DNA of 64,000 nt from Gamsiella multidivaricata (lineage: Eukaryota; Mortierellomycota; Mortierellomycetes; Mortierellales; Mortierellaceae), in the NCBI RefSeq assembly GCF_025024155.1, contig NW_026251824.1, positions 25,362 to 89,361 of the forward strand, written 5' to 3'. Both the position numbers and the translations under genes were made by a program. Under the pieces are notes generated by a model. The model had not been told where the DNA came from, made no database searches, and saw only the letters and a list, made by a program, of their open reading frames with translations. Every line of letters begins with the position of its first letter. Within the stretch, counting starts at the first letter, position 1. This document shows, in pieces, positions 24,001 through 36,318 of the stretch.

Positions 24001-24764
24001 CTGTACTTCCTGATCCCGCGGACGCCTGCGTTCATGTTCGAGTCGGTCTCTGCTACCGGTCCGCCTGTAGTGACCAGGGACCGGATCCGGGAGCCGTTTG
24101 CGATCCAGCTCATGGTTGACAGCAAGAGCAACTACCTCCCTCTCCGACTCAGTGTTATCGACATCATTGTAAGTTTCTTAGAACACACGCTTTCCCTGTT
24201 CAGTATTATTTGGATGAATGCCGTGTTTCAACATACTAATTGTTAAAACGCTCTCCTTCTTTACAATAGGTACAGCTTAAGCTCAACCAGACAAAGATCG
24301 CCGACAACAACAACCTCCCCTCGTCTTCCGTGATCCAGCCCCGCACCGCCCAGGTCATTTCCATACCCATGAACCTCGACTACAAATCTCTCCGTATAGA
24401 CCTAAGCTCGGATGCAGTCCTTCAGAAACTGTTTGAGGTCTGCACACCTATTGATCCAAACACTGACACTGTCATCCCAGGGATCAACCTCGTCATTAGT
24501 GGCAACATGCATGTATGGGGCCTGTCTTGGGTTTGGAAACCATCCTTCAGCTTAAACGTCGACAATGTGCCCTGTCCGGTCAATGCCAGGGCCCCTGCCT
24601 CGGAGACTCCGTCGGCTTCATCCGTGCTCCCAGTTCCATCGGCCACGGTCATCATGGCCAGCCTCACTGGTAACTCAGAGGATCCCATGGCGATCACTGC
24701 AGTCGACGAGCACGATCAAACTCTGTCGCCTGTGGCGATCGCAACAGCGACAGCTCATGGCTAG
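21036..24764 (+). CDS. Large disordered protein with one membrane helix and LEA2-like lumenal domain
   Basis: Exons 21036-21660, 22838-24168 and 24270-24764 join in frame to 816 aa. Residues 1-570 are disordered: Ser/Thr/Pro/Gln-rich, with a poly-Gln/His stretch near 50-60, many SP/TP sites, a run of Glu, and an Arg-rich block (RSRRRRRVGP, RRRRMRGRREDD). A Cys-rich juxtamembrane motif CCCCITRTCAC precedes one helix at about 582-605 (AFGLLVCLAVTLYFLIP). After it, 200 residues (FMFESV..., LRLSVIDIIVQLKLNQTKI, SLRIDL..., INLVISGNMHVWGLSWVW) form beta-rich sequence resembling the LEA2/NDR1-like fold found in single-pass fungal and plant membrane proteins. The cysteines are likely palmitoylation sites. 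Function is unknown. Intron 1 is 1,177 nt, by far the longest in the window, so a two-gene model remains possible. Confidence 0.78.
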
Positions 24765-25548
24765 TCGCCGTCATCATTTTTGATGCTTTCTCTTATCTTT
24801 TTCTCCCCCTCCTCCTTTTCCTCTGTTCTTTCTTCGCTCTCATCTTTCCCGGTTATTTTTTCTCTGTTTTTGCTCGTAGCATACTTAGACGCTTTTTTCT
24901 TTCTTTCTCTCTCTCCCTCATCACATTTCATCTTATGCTGACCCGCTCTAGCCTGTTACTTCCTCATCCAGTGTACATATTTCTCATAAAAGGAAGAAGG
25001 CTTCTTAGATTCTTATAAGATAAAGCCATGTACATGTGTCTTCATATAACAGCTTTTGAGGAAATGAAATGGTTATGGTAAAAGCATTATTGTTATCAGT
25101 TTTCAGTTTTGGAATTTTAGGGTGTCCACGGGTATTTTGTCAAAGAAGTTTAAGACACGAAGATCCGCTGTCGATAAGCGAGCAACCATATCCTTGGAGC
25201 TCGGCTGGAATAGTAATGCTGTTTTCCATTTATTTATTTATTTTGGTCAAGGAGCACCAAGAACTTCAGATCAAATCGGTGGAATACGAGGTTATGGTGG
25301 CAGTGGCGGAGATAGTGGTAATCTGTGGTGCGTAGCAGCCATATTGACGCGATATGCTATTTGCTTGAGCGAAGTGGATGTCGACGATGAAGTTGATGAG
25401 AACAGCGGTTAAGTTGCCTGCTTTGGCGCGAACCTCTGAAATGTGGTGTAAACCTCTAAAGAATTTAATTTTTTGAATGAATGAATCATATTAAGTTATT
25501 CTAAAATATATTTATTGTCGTGGACTCGATCGATTACTTTGATTGCTG
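24765..25548. other. Convergent intergenic region
   Basis: 784 bp between the 3' ends of two convergent membrane-protein genes. It begins with a T/C-rich 3' UTR-like stretch (24780-24930) and contains AT-rich segments near 25210-25240 and 25455-25515. No gene is supported. Confidence 0.5.
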
Positions 25549-25564
25549 TTAGTGTTGCCGTGGT

Positions 25565-25595
<31 letters not shown>

Positions 25596-27702
25596 CACGG
25601 TAGTCATCCAGGTAACTGCGTCGATTGCCATGTGTACTACCGGTATGGCTTTCGCGTCGAGGCGTACGCAACCTCACCACGACCTGATCAACCTCCTCCT
25701 GCTCACTCTTGGTCCTATCTGCCACGTCACTCGACGACTCCTGCCCTGGTTCCACAACTACTGGTGCAGGCGAAGGTGACCTTGAGATACCGCTACCCTT
25801 GTTACTCTGGGTTCCCTCAAATACTGCAGCACCGTTGCGTGTCGTCTTGCGCAAGAGCCCATTCTCCTCCTCGTCTCGACCACTCTTCAACTTGTCCTGC
25901 TCCTGCGTGATCAATTCCTGTTGCTGCTGTTGCGGTGGATCCTGCGACACGGCGTCTGTATCCTTTTGCGCCCGGCTCTGTCCCAGGGGTGAAGGCCCTA
26001 TGGACGACTCATGAGAATGGTCTGAATGCGATGAAGACTGGGATTCGGACCGACTGGACCGATTCGCGATCCTAGGCGAACTCTCTCCATCCTTCCAGAG
26101 GCGCACATGAGCACTCCCACTCTCTGGTATGATCACACTTGCACGTCGGCGATACCAGGCATTGCCCTCGTTAATGGATCCACCCGGAGAATAGCATTCG
26201 GCTGTTGGTGTTGGTGTCACAACGCTCCCGGCAATCGATCGTCGGTCGGCCACGCCTGGACTGAACCCAGCTTGTCGCTCGACCCCGGGTCGTGTCGCGG
26301 GGGAACTAAGAAAGGAGGGGCCAAAGACGCCGTGCGGTGGCGAGTCAGATGAGGTGTTTGAGCTTGTACGCATGAGTGTGTAGCGGTGGTCGGCTGAGAT
26401 CGAGGACTGGAAGTGCCGTAGAACGAGCTTCGGTTCCGAGAGGTCGTCGAGAGACCGGGGAGGTAGAGGTGGAGCACCGGTGGGGGACGAGGAGGAGAGT
26501 CCGTCAGGAGAAAACGAGTTAGGCTTGGTGTCGCTGTCTGAAGCTGATGCCGTAGGAAATGGGTAAGGGCCATCATCCTCTGCGAGCACGGCGCTGTCGT
26601 CGTTCGTCATGATCAGATTCAGACTAAGCTGACTATTATTATGGGTCCGGAACGGATCCAGAAAGAGACTCGATTTGGATCCTGCCGAGGGCGGCGGCGA
26701 CGCGAACGGGTTAAAGTCCATATGCTCGGTCCCAAGACTCGAAGGTGATATCGGGAACATGGGACTCGTCAGCTCCTGTGAGAAACCGGATCCCAGGAGC
26801 GCTGCATCGTTCGGATAGATCCCAATCTGCAAATTTACGCCCTGATGAGGATGCTCGTGGCTATACCTCGGCGTCGCTGCCCTCAATGGCGCAATCGGTG
26901 CCGAAGGCGTCCGTGTAATACTCGGTCGACGCGTAAAGACCTGTGTGGCGTCCATAAACGAGTTGCGTGGGTTAACACCCCCTTCCCCGCGTGGTCCTGA
27001 CGCACCCATCTGAAACGAGCCCGTGCCAGCATGGCCACCGCCACCAACCGCCATTCCGACGGCTCCAATTATGTTGCTTTGTTTCGGACTTTGCGTACAG
27101 TTAGCCAGGGTCGGAACAGAGGTCTTCCTAGGATTCTTGCCCTTCTCAAGTCTCGTACCCACACCGCCATCTTTCTCGTCGATCAACACCGTCTCTAAAT
27201 CTGATATCCTGACCTCAGAACCGCGCTGCGACTCTAAACCGATGCCGCCGCTTTCTGTACCGAATCCTCTTGCCTTCTCCCACTTGGCTCCTTCTCTCTC
27301 TCCCTCTGCTTCTGCTCCTGCTCCATCTCCTTCCAAAGCCCTTTTCTTCTTCTTCTCCGCCCTCTTGTTCTTGTGTGAGATGTAATGCGTCGCGAGCACG
27401 CCCAGCAAGAACAACACTCCAACGCAAACCCCCAGCGAAATAAGAACCGTCTGGGTCGTCGAGTTGACCTCAATCTGCACATGCTTATCCCCGTTTCCCG
27501 TGGATGACCCTGTAGGCGTTGCTCTGAACAATGAAGATGAAGGTGGGTATTGCTGTTGCGGTGTTGGTGGGTCATACGATCCATCAATAAAAGTCGGCGG
27601 CGGGACATCGTCCTGAAAAATCGTCCCCGGAACAATGGAGCTGATGTCTGTTGGAACTGGGAATGAGCTCCCGTACTCTCGTTGACCGTCTAAAATGGAC
27701 AT
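25549..27702 (-). CDS. Unknown single-pass membrane protein, intronless, 717 aa
   Basis: A single open frame starting MSILDGQREYGSS. Residues 1-80 are short, Pro/Ser-rich and carry an NST glycosylation sequon just before a membrane helix at about 85-107 (TVLISLGVCVGVLFLLGVLATHYI). A strongly basic stop-transfer segment follows (KNKRAEKKKKR), so the N-terminus should be outside or lumenal and about 600 residues cytoplasmic. No signal peptide is evident. The cytoplasmic part is low-complexity: Gly/Glu-rich, then Ser/Pro-rich, with a poly-Gln cluster near 610 and an 11-Gln run at the extreme C-terminus. Many SP/TP and RxxS sites suggest phosphorylation. I do not recognise a family. Upstream exons that would supply an extracellular domain cannot be excluded but I found none. 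Confidence 0.72.
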
Positions 27703-30390
27703 CGTTTTCTTTTTTCTTTTTGTCTTTTTAGACTATACATGAATGGGTGTGAGTTTCTGGAATCTTTGAAAATTGCTTAGGCAGACAGAGAAAAAAGAAC
27801 CTTTCCCGTCTCTGTCTCTCTCTCTTCGCGCGTTCGCTCATGATCAGAAATACATACACTGTCGGTTTCTGTATGCCCAGTCTTATGTCTCTTCCCAATG
27901 AAAAAAGGTCGTTTGATGAAGTAAGATGATGTGTGTGGACCAAACGATAAAGCAAAAGTATTAAAAAAGAAAAAAAGATAGAGAAAGTGATACTACGGTG
28001 GTGTAGTACCTGATGTTGTGGAAGGAAACGGGATAAGCTTCAAGGGCGTAGCCTTTACAATATACGATACTCCGAAAGCAAGTGAACACGGCAAAGGAAT
28101 ATAAAACGGAGGTGTGTCGCCATGCACGGTATTAGGGTCTGGAGGCCATTAAGAAACACTCATACTCAACGACCTGCAAAATCCATACCCAATCTATCCG
28201 GTCACAGGCCCCAGGTCAAAGACAAAAAATGAGTCCTTTGAGCTTGCAGGAAAAGATGGCCACCATAATTGGGAGGAGACAAATCAGGACAAAAAGATAA
28301 AGGAAGGGGTCGCCCTTGAATTGGTTATCGGCAAGCGTATACATGAGGAGTACAGCAAGACTGCGACTGTAAGTTATGTTTGGAGGCACGGCCTTGCCCT
28401 GCAATGAATTGCAAACCCATAAAGGCCATCAACAACGCGCACATGGAGATAGCAGGAGGGAGAGGATAATGCTGAAGGGGGAGGGGGAGAGTGCAGTTAA
28501 GAGATCTGCAGGTGGACTTGATAAGGCATAACTATCTTGAGAGTGACCTATGCACTACAGGCATGTATAGAGCAACGGCTTTTTCTGGGCACTTTGGCTC
28601 TTGAGAACCAAGCTGATCCATGCTACCCAATGCATGCATGTGTGCCATTGTGTCAGTGGGGAGTGGGTCTGATAGATCGTTGTGCTAGATGTGTAGATGT
28701 ATCATGTTGATGATGGGCGTATACCGCAGACTGGATGGTTGTAAAACGATAGTTCAGGGCGGCAATAAACGGTCCAACCACGTTGTATGGAATAAGCACA
28801 ACAAACGCGTGAGCTTGTGGCACGCACGGACCAACGCCAGAATGGTCGTCTGTTCGCCCGCACAAATAAACTTAGATATAACCCCCAGGCTCTTTCACAT
28901 CACACCCATAGGGTAAACAACAACTCTGGGAAACACACACATGTACACAGAGAATAGAAAGACGCACAAGCCAACTGTAGTTCTCTGAATAAAACCTTAG
29001 TTGTGTCATGTCGCCCAGAGAGACGGTAACGAATGACATTCATGTGTCCTTGTCCACCTGAACGAATTCTAAATCCCTTGTCGATCCCTGTCCATTCCTG
29101 CGCTGATGCAGGGTCCCCTATTTTCTCCATCATCACCTATAAGCACACAGCGAGGGTGAGAAGCGTCTTTCGTTGGAATGCACAGGGATCATTCAAGACA
29201 AAAGGCGAGCTAGATCCTCAGCTTCTTGCGTTGCAGATCAAATTTTGCGGTTTGGCTCAATATGTCGCTGGTACTCGCACAACTGTAGGTGGCACGTTTA
29301 GCCAGGGTCCACCATCCTGCGCATTTGTGATCCTAGCCAAGACACCCGCACTCACGCGCGCGCGTTCTCTACCTCGACACCATATCGGCGTCGAGCTAGC
29401 AGGAAATGGAAAGCTGGGGAAAATGTGGGGTCAGCAAATGCTGTCATCGCCAATGGTTTTTCTTTCTCTGTGCGTGTAAATGTCACCTCCCTTACCCCCT
29501 TTCATTTTTTTCTCTTGGCTTCCCTCCTGCCTTCCCGTCATCCCTCGCTCTACAACACAGAAGTATATCGCTCCCGTTGAGGAACCCCCCCCTTTATTCC
29601 ATCGTCTCCCCCTTGTTTCCAACTTTTACTTCTTGACTAATGTGACGAAGTCCCGCATTTGGCATCCGGAGGCAAAGATTAGTAAAGATAGCGAGCAAGT
29701 GCGCAATTTGCTGTCCACACCACGCAGTGGATATTTTTTCTTCCTTCTTACGGCTAACTGCTGCTGCGGCTGCCTGAACTAATGCAATTTGTGAACGTCC
29801 GCCCATGCACATTACGATGCTTCTGCTTCTGCAGACGTAAACGGGTTGCAAGCTGTGTATTGCTGCCAAGAAACACAAGGGAAAGCGACGCTGCCTTGGG
29901 CCAGAAAAGACATCAGTTCTTGTTTGATATACGGAAAAGTGAATGACAATTATAGCACTCTACTGAATAGTGAGATAACAGGGGAATTTGCGCAGGCACC
30001 TTTTTGCTGTTGTTTGATGCGTCTTGGGCATCCTAGGTCCTTGATAATTCTTTCGTATCCTTACAAAACACTCGAAACCACCTCCATCCGTCTAATCCTT
30101 CCTTCCATCTTTCCCTCTCTTGCCATCTGCTCTCTCTTCTCATCTTTCTCTCTCTTCTCTTTCCTTCTCTCTTTCTCTCTCCCTCTCTCTCTTCACACAC
30201 CCCAACCCATTCCCTTGCTTCTGTCTCTCTGTATGCATCTGTGTCTCGGACTATTTGCTCCATTTTATCCCTTTCTCTCTCTCTTATTCTTCTTTCCCTA
30301 CCTGTAAGTCATCTCATCAATAGAGTTTCTCCTTCATGCCTCAATGCTCTCCCCCCCCTTCCTGTCTCCCTCCCCTCCCTTTCTCTTACA

Positions 30391-30431
<41 letters not shown>

Positions 30432-30436
30432 TTCTC
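30391..30436. repeat. (TC)n microsatellite, slightly interrupted
   Basis: A CT dinucleotide tract of about 46 nt with one or two TTT interruptions, within a wider pyrimidine-rich block. Confidence 0.85.
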
Positions 30437-31708
30437 TCTCGCATTCGTGCCTTTGTGAGCCGGTGTCCGTTGGGGTCACATAATCACTGGGGGAAGATAT
30501 CGCTAGCGCGGGAGTGCATGCCTGTGTGCCTGGGTCTGTGGCGCTATCGTGTATACCAGTATTTTACATGCGCGAATGTACCTCTGGTTTTTACTACTCG
30601 TTCTTTCGAACGTCTAATATCCAGAATGCTGTGGCCTTGGTGCTCCTTGCTTGTCTGGCTCGTGTCTTTCACAGCTTATCATCGATCTCGATATCTCTCT
30701 GATACGACCGCGCGTACACATGCACATGCGCATACACATAATACAACAAAACGTTTAAAGAGCATTCATGCAAATGGATGCATACATAACTCTTTCATAC
30801 CTATGTCTGTTCTGAGTCCTATCATATTGATCCTGTCATCATGGACACTGCACACCATGTATAAAGCACCATTGCATCGTGCCCTGTTATCAAAGTGCGC
30901 GCGTATGTCGAACATGGCTGCTGTAGGGGTTGATGTTGTTATGTTTAATTGTCCGGCCCGCCTGTCTCTGACTTGCCATATCCGAGGCTATCGTCTGCTT
31001 CTCAGCGCTCAATAGCACCTCCCTCCTCACCGTCCCCAAACAATCGCATGAACATTAACGTGAACACAAAAAAGTGCATGATGGTCAGAGAAGACTTGAC
31101 TGCTGGAGCCAATTGAGTCCCTGTGGTACAAGATGGACTAAATTGTCGAGTGGCTGTTTGCTCCTCTGCACAAACGAGGCGATGATGGCCTTACTATTCT
31201 GAAGCATTCTACCCTTGATGTTTCAGGGTGTTTGATACCTCGTAAAACGTGTATGATGTACCCCGTCTTCATTTCAAGGTCTGACACAATCTCAGCACTG
31301 ATCCGCCATACCTTTCTTCTCCATTCCTCAATTCAACAGGCGCATCGAATATTGGCTGGATCTCAGTTGAGGAGGTAAAGGTGAGCAAGCTTCCTAATTC
31401 AGGGCATGAGGGCAGGGCGAATGTACGAGAACAATAGTTGGAATTCAGCCGGGACTAGTGGATAGCGCCTAGTACCTAGTACGAGACAATATCATCATCG
31501 CCCGAGGTTATTGTGGCCCAGCGTAATGGATCTAACGTGACTAGGGCGGACAGATCAAGTTCTTGCTGGGGCCAGGAACTGGAGGCCGATCTGAAATGAA
31601 TTCGTGGAAAGCATTGTTTGTTCGCTTCAAATAGCAATTGGATGAATCCACCTACCATTCACGAGCAAATTTTCCTATCTTTGCGTACGCACATGCTGCA
31701 TGGCCTCC

Positions 31709-31737
<29 letters not shown>
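31709..31737. repeat. Poly(A) homopolymer, 29 nt
   Basis: An uninterrupted A run about 270 bp upstream of the HMG-box gene start codon, with a second A-rich stretch at about 31797-31817. Placement fits a nucleosome-depleting promoter tract (inference). Confidence 0.9.
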
Positions 31738-31739
<2 letters not shown>

Positions 31740-32005
31740 ACCAGGTGGCCATAAAGATAGGAGGGATGGGGCTCGTAGTCGGATCGGGCCTGAAGTAAAA
31801 AAAAAAAGAAAGAAAAAGCCAATTGACATCTTTGACCCTCTCTCTTTATCCTCGCCTCGCCTTCTTTTTCTCTCCATCCTGCTGCAAACTTCAGTCAATC
31901 CTTCACAAGCAGATACGAGACGAGCGCACCTTTTTTACATAAATATTTTTATTTTGGTTCACTGTGCCACAAAACCGCACGAGGAAAGAACACTACGTCT
32001 CTTCA

Positions 32006-32605
32006 ATGGCCAACCCCTCCGCACATTTTCAATCCGACCCTTCACTGATGACTGCAGGCCAGAACTCCACTTATGGTGGCTACGGATCCTTATATGGTGC
32101 CATGAACCATAGCATGAATTTTCACACTGCTGCCTATCCCAGTCCATACGGTGCTCCCGGTCCTGCGACTCCGCCTGTCCTGCCGCCACTCCAATCCACC
32201 AACAGCAATCACAGCAACCCCTACAGCAACGGCAGCGGCGGGCACGATGGACCCTCCTCATCTTCTTCCTCTGGTTTCCAGTTCTCATACCAGAACGAAG
32301 TCGGGTCTATGACCCCTTCCAGCTCCGCAGGTGGCGGTAGCGGCGGTGGAGGGATGCACTCCTCAAACCCAATGGATGCAGCGTCGTCTTCTTCGCAGTC
32401 GTCCGTGGACCCATCGAGGAGGGGTATGGATGATACGGACGCCATGCGGAGAACTCCTTCAGCGTCAGCGCAGCTTCCACATCCACAACAGATTTTGGAC
32501 GACGCATTAAAAAAGGGTCAGCAGCAGCAACAGCCGCAGTATCAGCATCACCCGCATTCGCCGCATCCTCAGCAGAGCCAGGCGCAACAGCAACATCAAC
32601 TTCAG

Positions 32606-32640
<35 letters not shown>

Positions 32641-34061
32641 GCAACAGCAACAACAGCAACATCAACAACTTCAGCGCCAGGTTCACTCTTCGCAACTGCA
32701 CTCTGCCCAGACACCGTACCAGTACAATTCATCCTCACAGATACAGCAGCAGCAACAACCACAGCAGCAGCTTCATCCAAGTCAGAGTCCATTACCACAC
32801 ATGATGCACGCTCATCCTAACAACCTGTATTCGACAGATGCTCGTCACGATACGCGTTTATCACACCAGCAGCAGCAGCAACAGCCAACACAACAGCAAC
32901 AACAGCGCTACATAGATTCTTCTATGCACCACGTCATGCACAAAAGTGGATCTAGATCCGGCGATCTAGGATGGTCCGGCTCACAGAATATGATGTTGCA
33001 AGGCTCCGTTACACCCAATACTAATGGTAGCGGCAGTGGCAGCGGGAATGGAAGTAGTGGGGGAGGGCCGATTCGTCACAGCGTAGGCGCTCAACAGAGC
33101 CGCGCAGCTGCCAACAAGCGTAGTCGTGACTTCGGAATAATGGACCCATCCGGAGTACCAGGACCTACAACAGCAACCAACGGACTGGGTGGGATGAGCG
33201 CAGCCTCAGCTACGGCCGCCTCAACCATGGGTATGAGCCCTATGGGTGGAATGGCAGGTCTGCCCGGGATGAGTGCTATGGCTCATGACCGCCTAGGCTG
33301 GGGCGGGATGGTTGGTGCTGGGTATGGCGCTCCAGAGCACCACCACGGATTGCAACAACAGTCTCATCATCAGCAGATGCAACATTTACAGCAGCAGCAG
33401 CAGCAGCAGCAGCAGCGTATGGCACCCCACGGCGCACGGATCAGTGGCGGACACATGGCCGGAGATGCAGGAGGACCCATGGGTGGGATGGCTGGTATGC
33501 CCGGAATGGGTGGCATGGGAGGACTAGGGGGTCTGGGAGGCCTGAGCGGGATGGGAGGAATGGGTAGCATTAACAACCTCCACGGTGTGAACATGGGTTC
33601 ATTATCAAAAAAGAAGATGAAAAAGGTCCCTATGCCCATGATCAAGGATAAGAACTGTCCGAAACGTCCAAGGAATTCGTACATCTTTTTCACGCTCATG
33701 AAGAGGTAAAAAGGCGTGTCTTTTTCTTTTTTGTTGTTACTATTTTTAAAAACGTGCCTTATCGCGAGCGTCTTTTTTAAACTAACGACGCACAACGCGA
33801 ATGACAACTAGGGATGATATTAAAAAAAAGCACCCAGAATTCAAGCCGACCGAAATCACAAAGATGCTGGGGGAAGAGTGGCAAAAGCTGTCCGAGTCCG
33901 AAAAAGAGTCCTATGGATCCATGGCTGAGAACGACAAGAAGAGATACCAGTCTGAAATGGAGGCATACGACGCCTCTAATACCGGCGGCCCAACGCCCAG
34001 TGGGGCCGGAGGAGGTGGCACTGGATCAGGGCTGATAGATAGTATGGGCTGGCGGATGTGA
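32006..34061 (+). CDS. Gln-rich protein with C-terminal HMG box
   Basis: Exons 32006-33705 and 33812-34061 give 649 aa. The first 540 residues are low-complexity: Ser/Gly-rich, with long Gln tracts (the main CAA/CAG block is at about 32609-32670, others near 32740, 32870 and 33390), and Gly/Met repeats (GGMGGLGGLGG). One HMG box follows at about 550-618: NCPKRPRNSYIFF, then DDIKKKHPEF, EITKMLGEEWQKLS and KKRYQSEMEAY, split by the intron. The box is of the HMGB/Nhp6 type with a preceding basic patch (KKKMKKVP), expected to bind and bend DNA with little sequence specificity. The Gln-rich arm suggests a transcription co-regulator. The start ATG at 32006 was chosen as the first in frame. Convergent with SPE2. 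Confidence 0.9.
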
Positions 34062-34480
34062 ACCACCCTGCCTTTGAAGAGTATACATAAAAAAAAAAAA
34101 AAGCCGGCAACGTAAGGTTATTTCGTGCATCTATGCGTTTACTTTAATCCATAGCTGTTCTTTATTTCGAATGGTGTGCAAACAAGCTAAAGGCCATGGA
34201 ATGGATTGGAACATGCTGTTCATTCTGTGAAAAAAATAATCAAAACTGAAAACAAGGGAATTGGTATCCGTGGTCAGCAAGTCCATAAAAAATATCCAAA
34301 GAAAAAAAGACAAAGGAAAAACGAAGTGAACGTGAGAAAGAAACAGAGGCTACTAATAGGCAGAGGGATGATGGCTATTCCCTCGTAAAAGCTTTCACAT
34401 ACTAGCCATCACATACTCTGCCTGTCGTCGCAAAAAATCCTGCGTCCCCTTTCTCAGTCCCCTGCAACTCCATCAATTTG

Positions 34481-36318
34481 TTAGGCCTTGGCCACAAAGT
34501 GTCCGAAGACCAAATCGCATCCTTCAAACTCATACAGGATACGGTCCGTACGGGTGAAACCTGCGACGCGGCCCATTGCCTTGACCATGCGGCGCTGGCG
34601 GCGTTCCATCTGGCGGTCCGTCTCCATTTGACCATCCTCAGTCATATGGGACGAAAATAGGGTCACGCTCATGGTACCAGGCTGGAAGATCTCGACCACC
34701 TTCGAAATCAACTCTGTCAAAGTCTCAGGACCAGTGTAGGTCGCCTTGCTGACCACATCTTCAGTTGCATCGCCATCCTCGCTAGCCGACGCCGCAGATA
34801 CAGGAGTGCTACTGCCAGAGACCTTGCTGCTCTTCTTGCTGCGGAGACCCACGGGAATGTTAGTCTCGAACGATGCGTAGGAGCAGACGGGCTCGGGGGT
34901 CACATGGATCGTGTAATAGTTGCCGTCCTGGAGAGCGTTGGCGGAATAACCACAGGGTGTGAACAGGAAAGAGTCCAGTTGCGCCTGAGGGAAGAGTCCA
35001 GCCAAACCAGTCTCCTGATCCACACGGACACCACCAACGGTGCCCGGAACATCGTCCGGTCTCTGATAAAAACGCTTCATCGCCTCAGGGTTCAAGTTGG
35101 TCATAAGAATCTCGACCGTCTGATCGTGAGAGGGATACAAATAGCTAGCGCTACTGGCAGATGTGGCAATCGAAATCGACGAAGACGACGACGCCACAGA
35201 CGATGCAGAGGACGATCCAGGCGATGCCAAGGGGGAGTCCTGTCCGAAATCAGATACGCCCTTATCAGTCACAATGCTCAAAAGATGAGGAACCTTCTCG
35301 TCGTGGCCACCGACGATGACCACATCGCCATTCTCGTTGCTGGGGTTGATGGTGTTGTCCAGAGAGCTGACACTGCTACGTCGAGAGGTAATGTGCGAGA
35401 GGCAATCGTCCTGAGGTGCAGTCAGATACAGACACCAGTGGTCTCCATTAACCTTGCCGACAGTGTACGCGGCGCCGTGATCTATATAAAAAAAAAAAAA
35501 AAAAAAAAGTTCGTCAGCAAAACAACGATAATATCTAAAAGATTGGTTATAATCATAAACAGTCCAAACGACTTACCAAAGTGGCGATCCAAGAAGGCCA
35601 CCTCGTCCTTCCAGTCGCGATGAACATGCAACTGACGCTCGGGGAACATAAAGGTCTTGCGGGAATAGAAGACACGCCAGACCTTTTCGAGTCCACAGTA
35701 GTTCTGTGCAATCTCCAGGATCTTGGGCAGGGCCATCAACAGCGTGGTTGTACCGCAGGTTTTGAGGATCAGCTTGTGAGGGTAGACAAAGAACGAGGAC
35801 TCGCTTAAGAGGAACGCGTCCATGCAGTCGTTCTGGATCGAGTTCAACACCTGACATTTGACAATGGCTAACATCTCGTCCCAGACGGGCTTGGGCACGA
35901 TACGAAGACCATATCGGTCGGATCCGCCAAAGGAATCGTCGGTCTCGGTCGATTGGAGCTCGGTGGGGGTGGTTCGAATGCCCTGCAGGAGGTACGGAGC
36001 AGGGCCGAACCAGATCTCGAGTAGCTTCTCGGGACCCTCGAACGAACCGGCTTCCTGCGTATCGTTGGTAGTGTCCAAGAATGCGTCGTTCTCGAATCCA
36101 GCTTCGTTGTTGTGAAGGTGCGCGGAAGCGGCGGAGACTACTTGAATGAGGCTGTGGGTGGCATCATTGGTGGTAGAAGCACAATCTGAGTCGGCGGTAG
36201 CAGAGTTGGTTGGAATAATAGAGGCGTTAAGATGTTGAAGGGCGGCGGACTTGAGTTCGTCGGTGGTGGTGGTGGCGACGGCCGGGGCCGAGGATGGGAC
36301 AGGGACAGGAACAGTCAT
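34481..36318 (-). CDS. SPE2: S-adenosylmethionine decarboxylase proenzyme
   Basis: Makes decarboxylated SAM, the aminopropyl donor for spermidine and spermine. Exons 36318-35577 and 35481-34481 give 580 aa. Family marks are EGPEKLLEIWF, the self-cleavage site LSESSFF near 175 (Ser becomes the pyruvoyl cofactor), LKTCGTTTLL, VGKVNGDHWCLYLT, then DQTVEILMTNLNPEAMKRFY and TPCGYSANAL in the C-terminal half. The intron acceptor is preceded by a 20-nt T run. The protein is much longer than yeast Spe2 (about 400 aa). The extra length is a poorly conserved N-terminus (residues 1-90), a Ser/Ala-rich insert around 300-320 (SSSASSVASSSSSIS) and another Ser-rich insert near 460. Dimerisation and putrescine stimulation are family knowledge, not visible here. 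Confidence 0.95.

Larger units (their letters stand above)
27703..32005. other. 4.3-kb gene-free divergent spacer
   Basis: The largest gap apart from repeats. It separates two divergent genes (the 717-aa membrane protein and the HMG-box gene). Frames are short and mutually overlapping. Notable contents are a strongly CT-biased stretch (about 30060-30440) including (TC)n at 30391-30436, and a 29-nt A run at 31709-31737 near the HMG-box start. Long regulatory regions or a long 5' UTR with introns for the HMG-box gene are possible. Confidence 0.5.
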
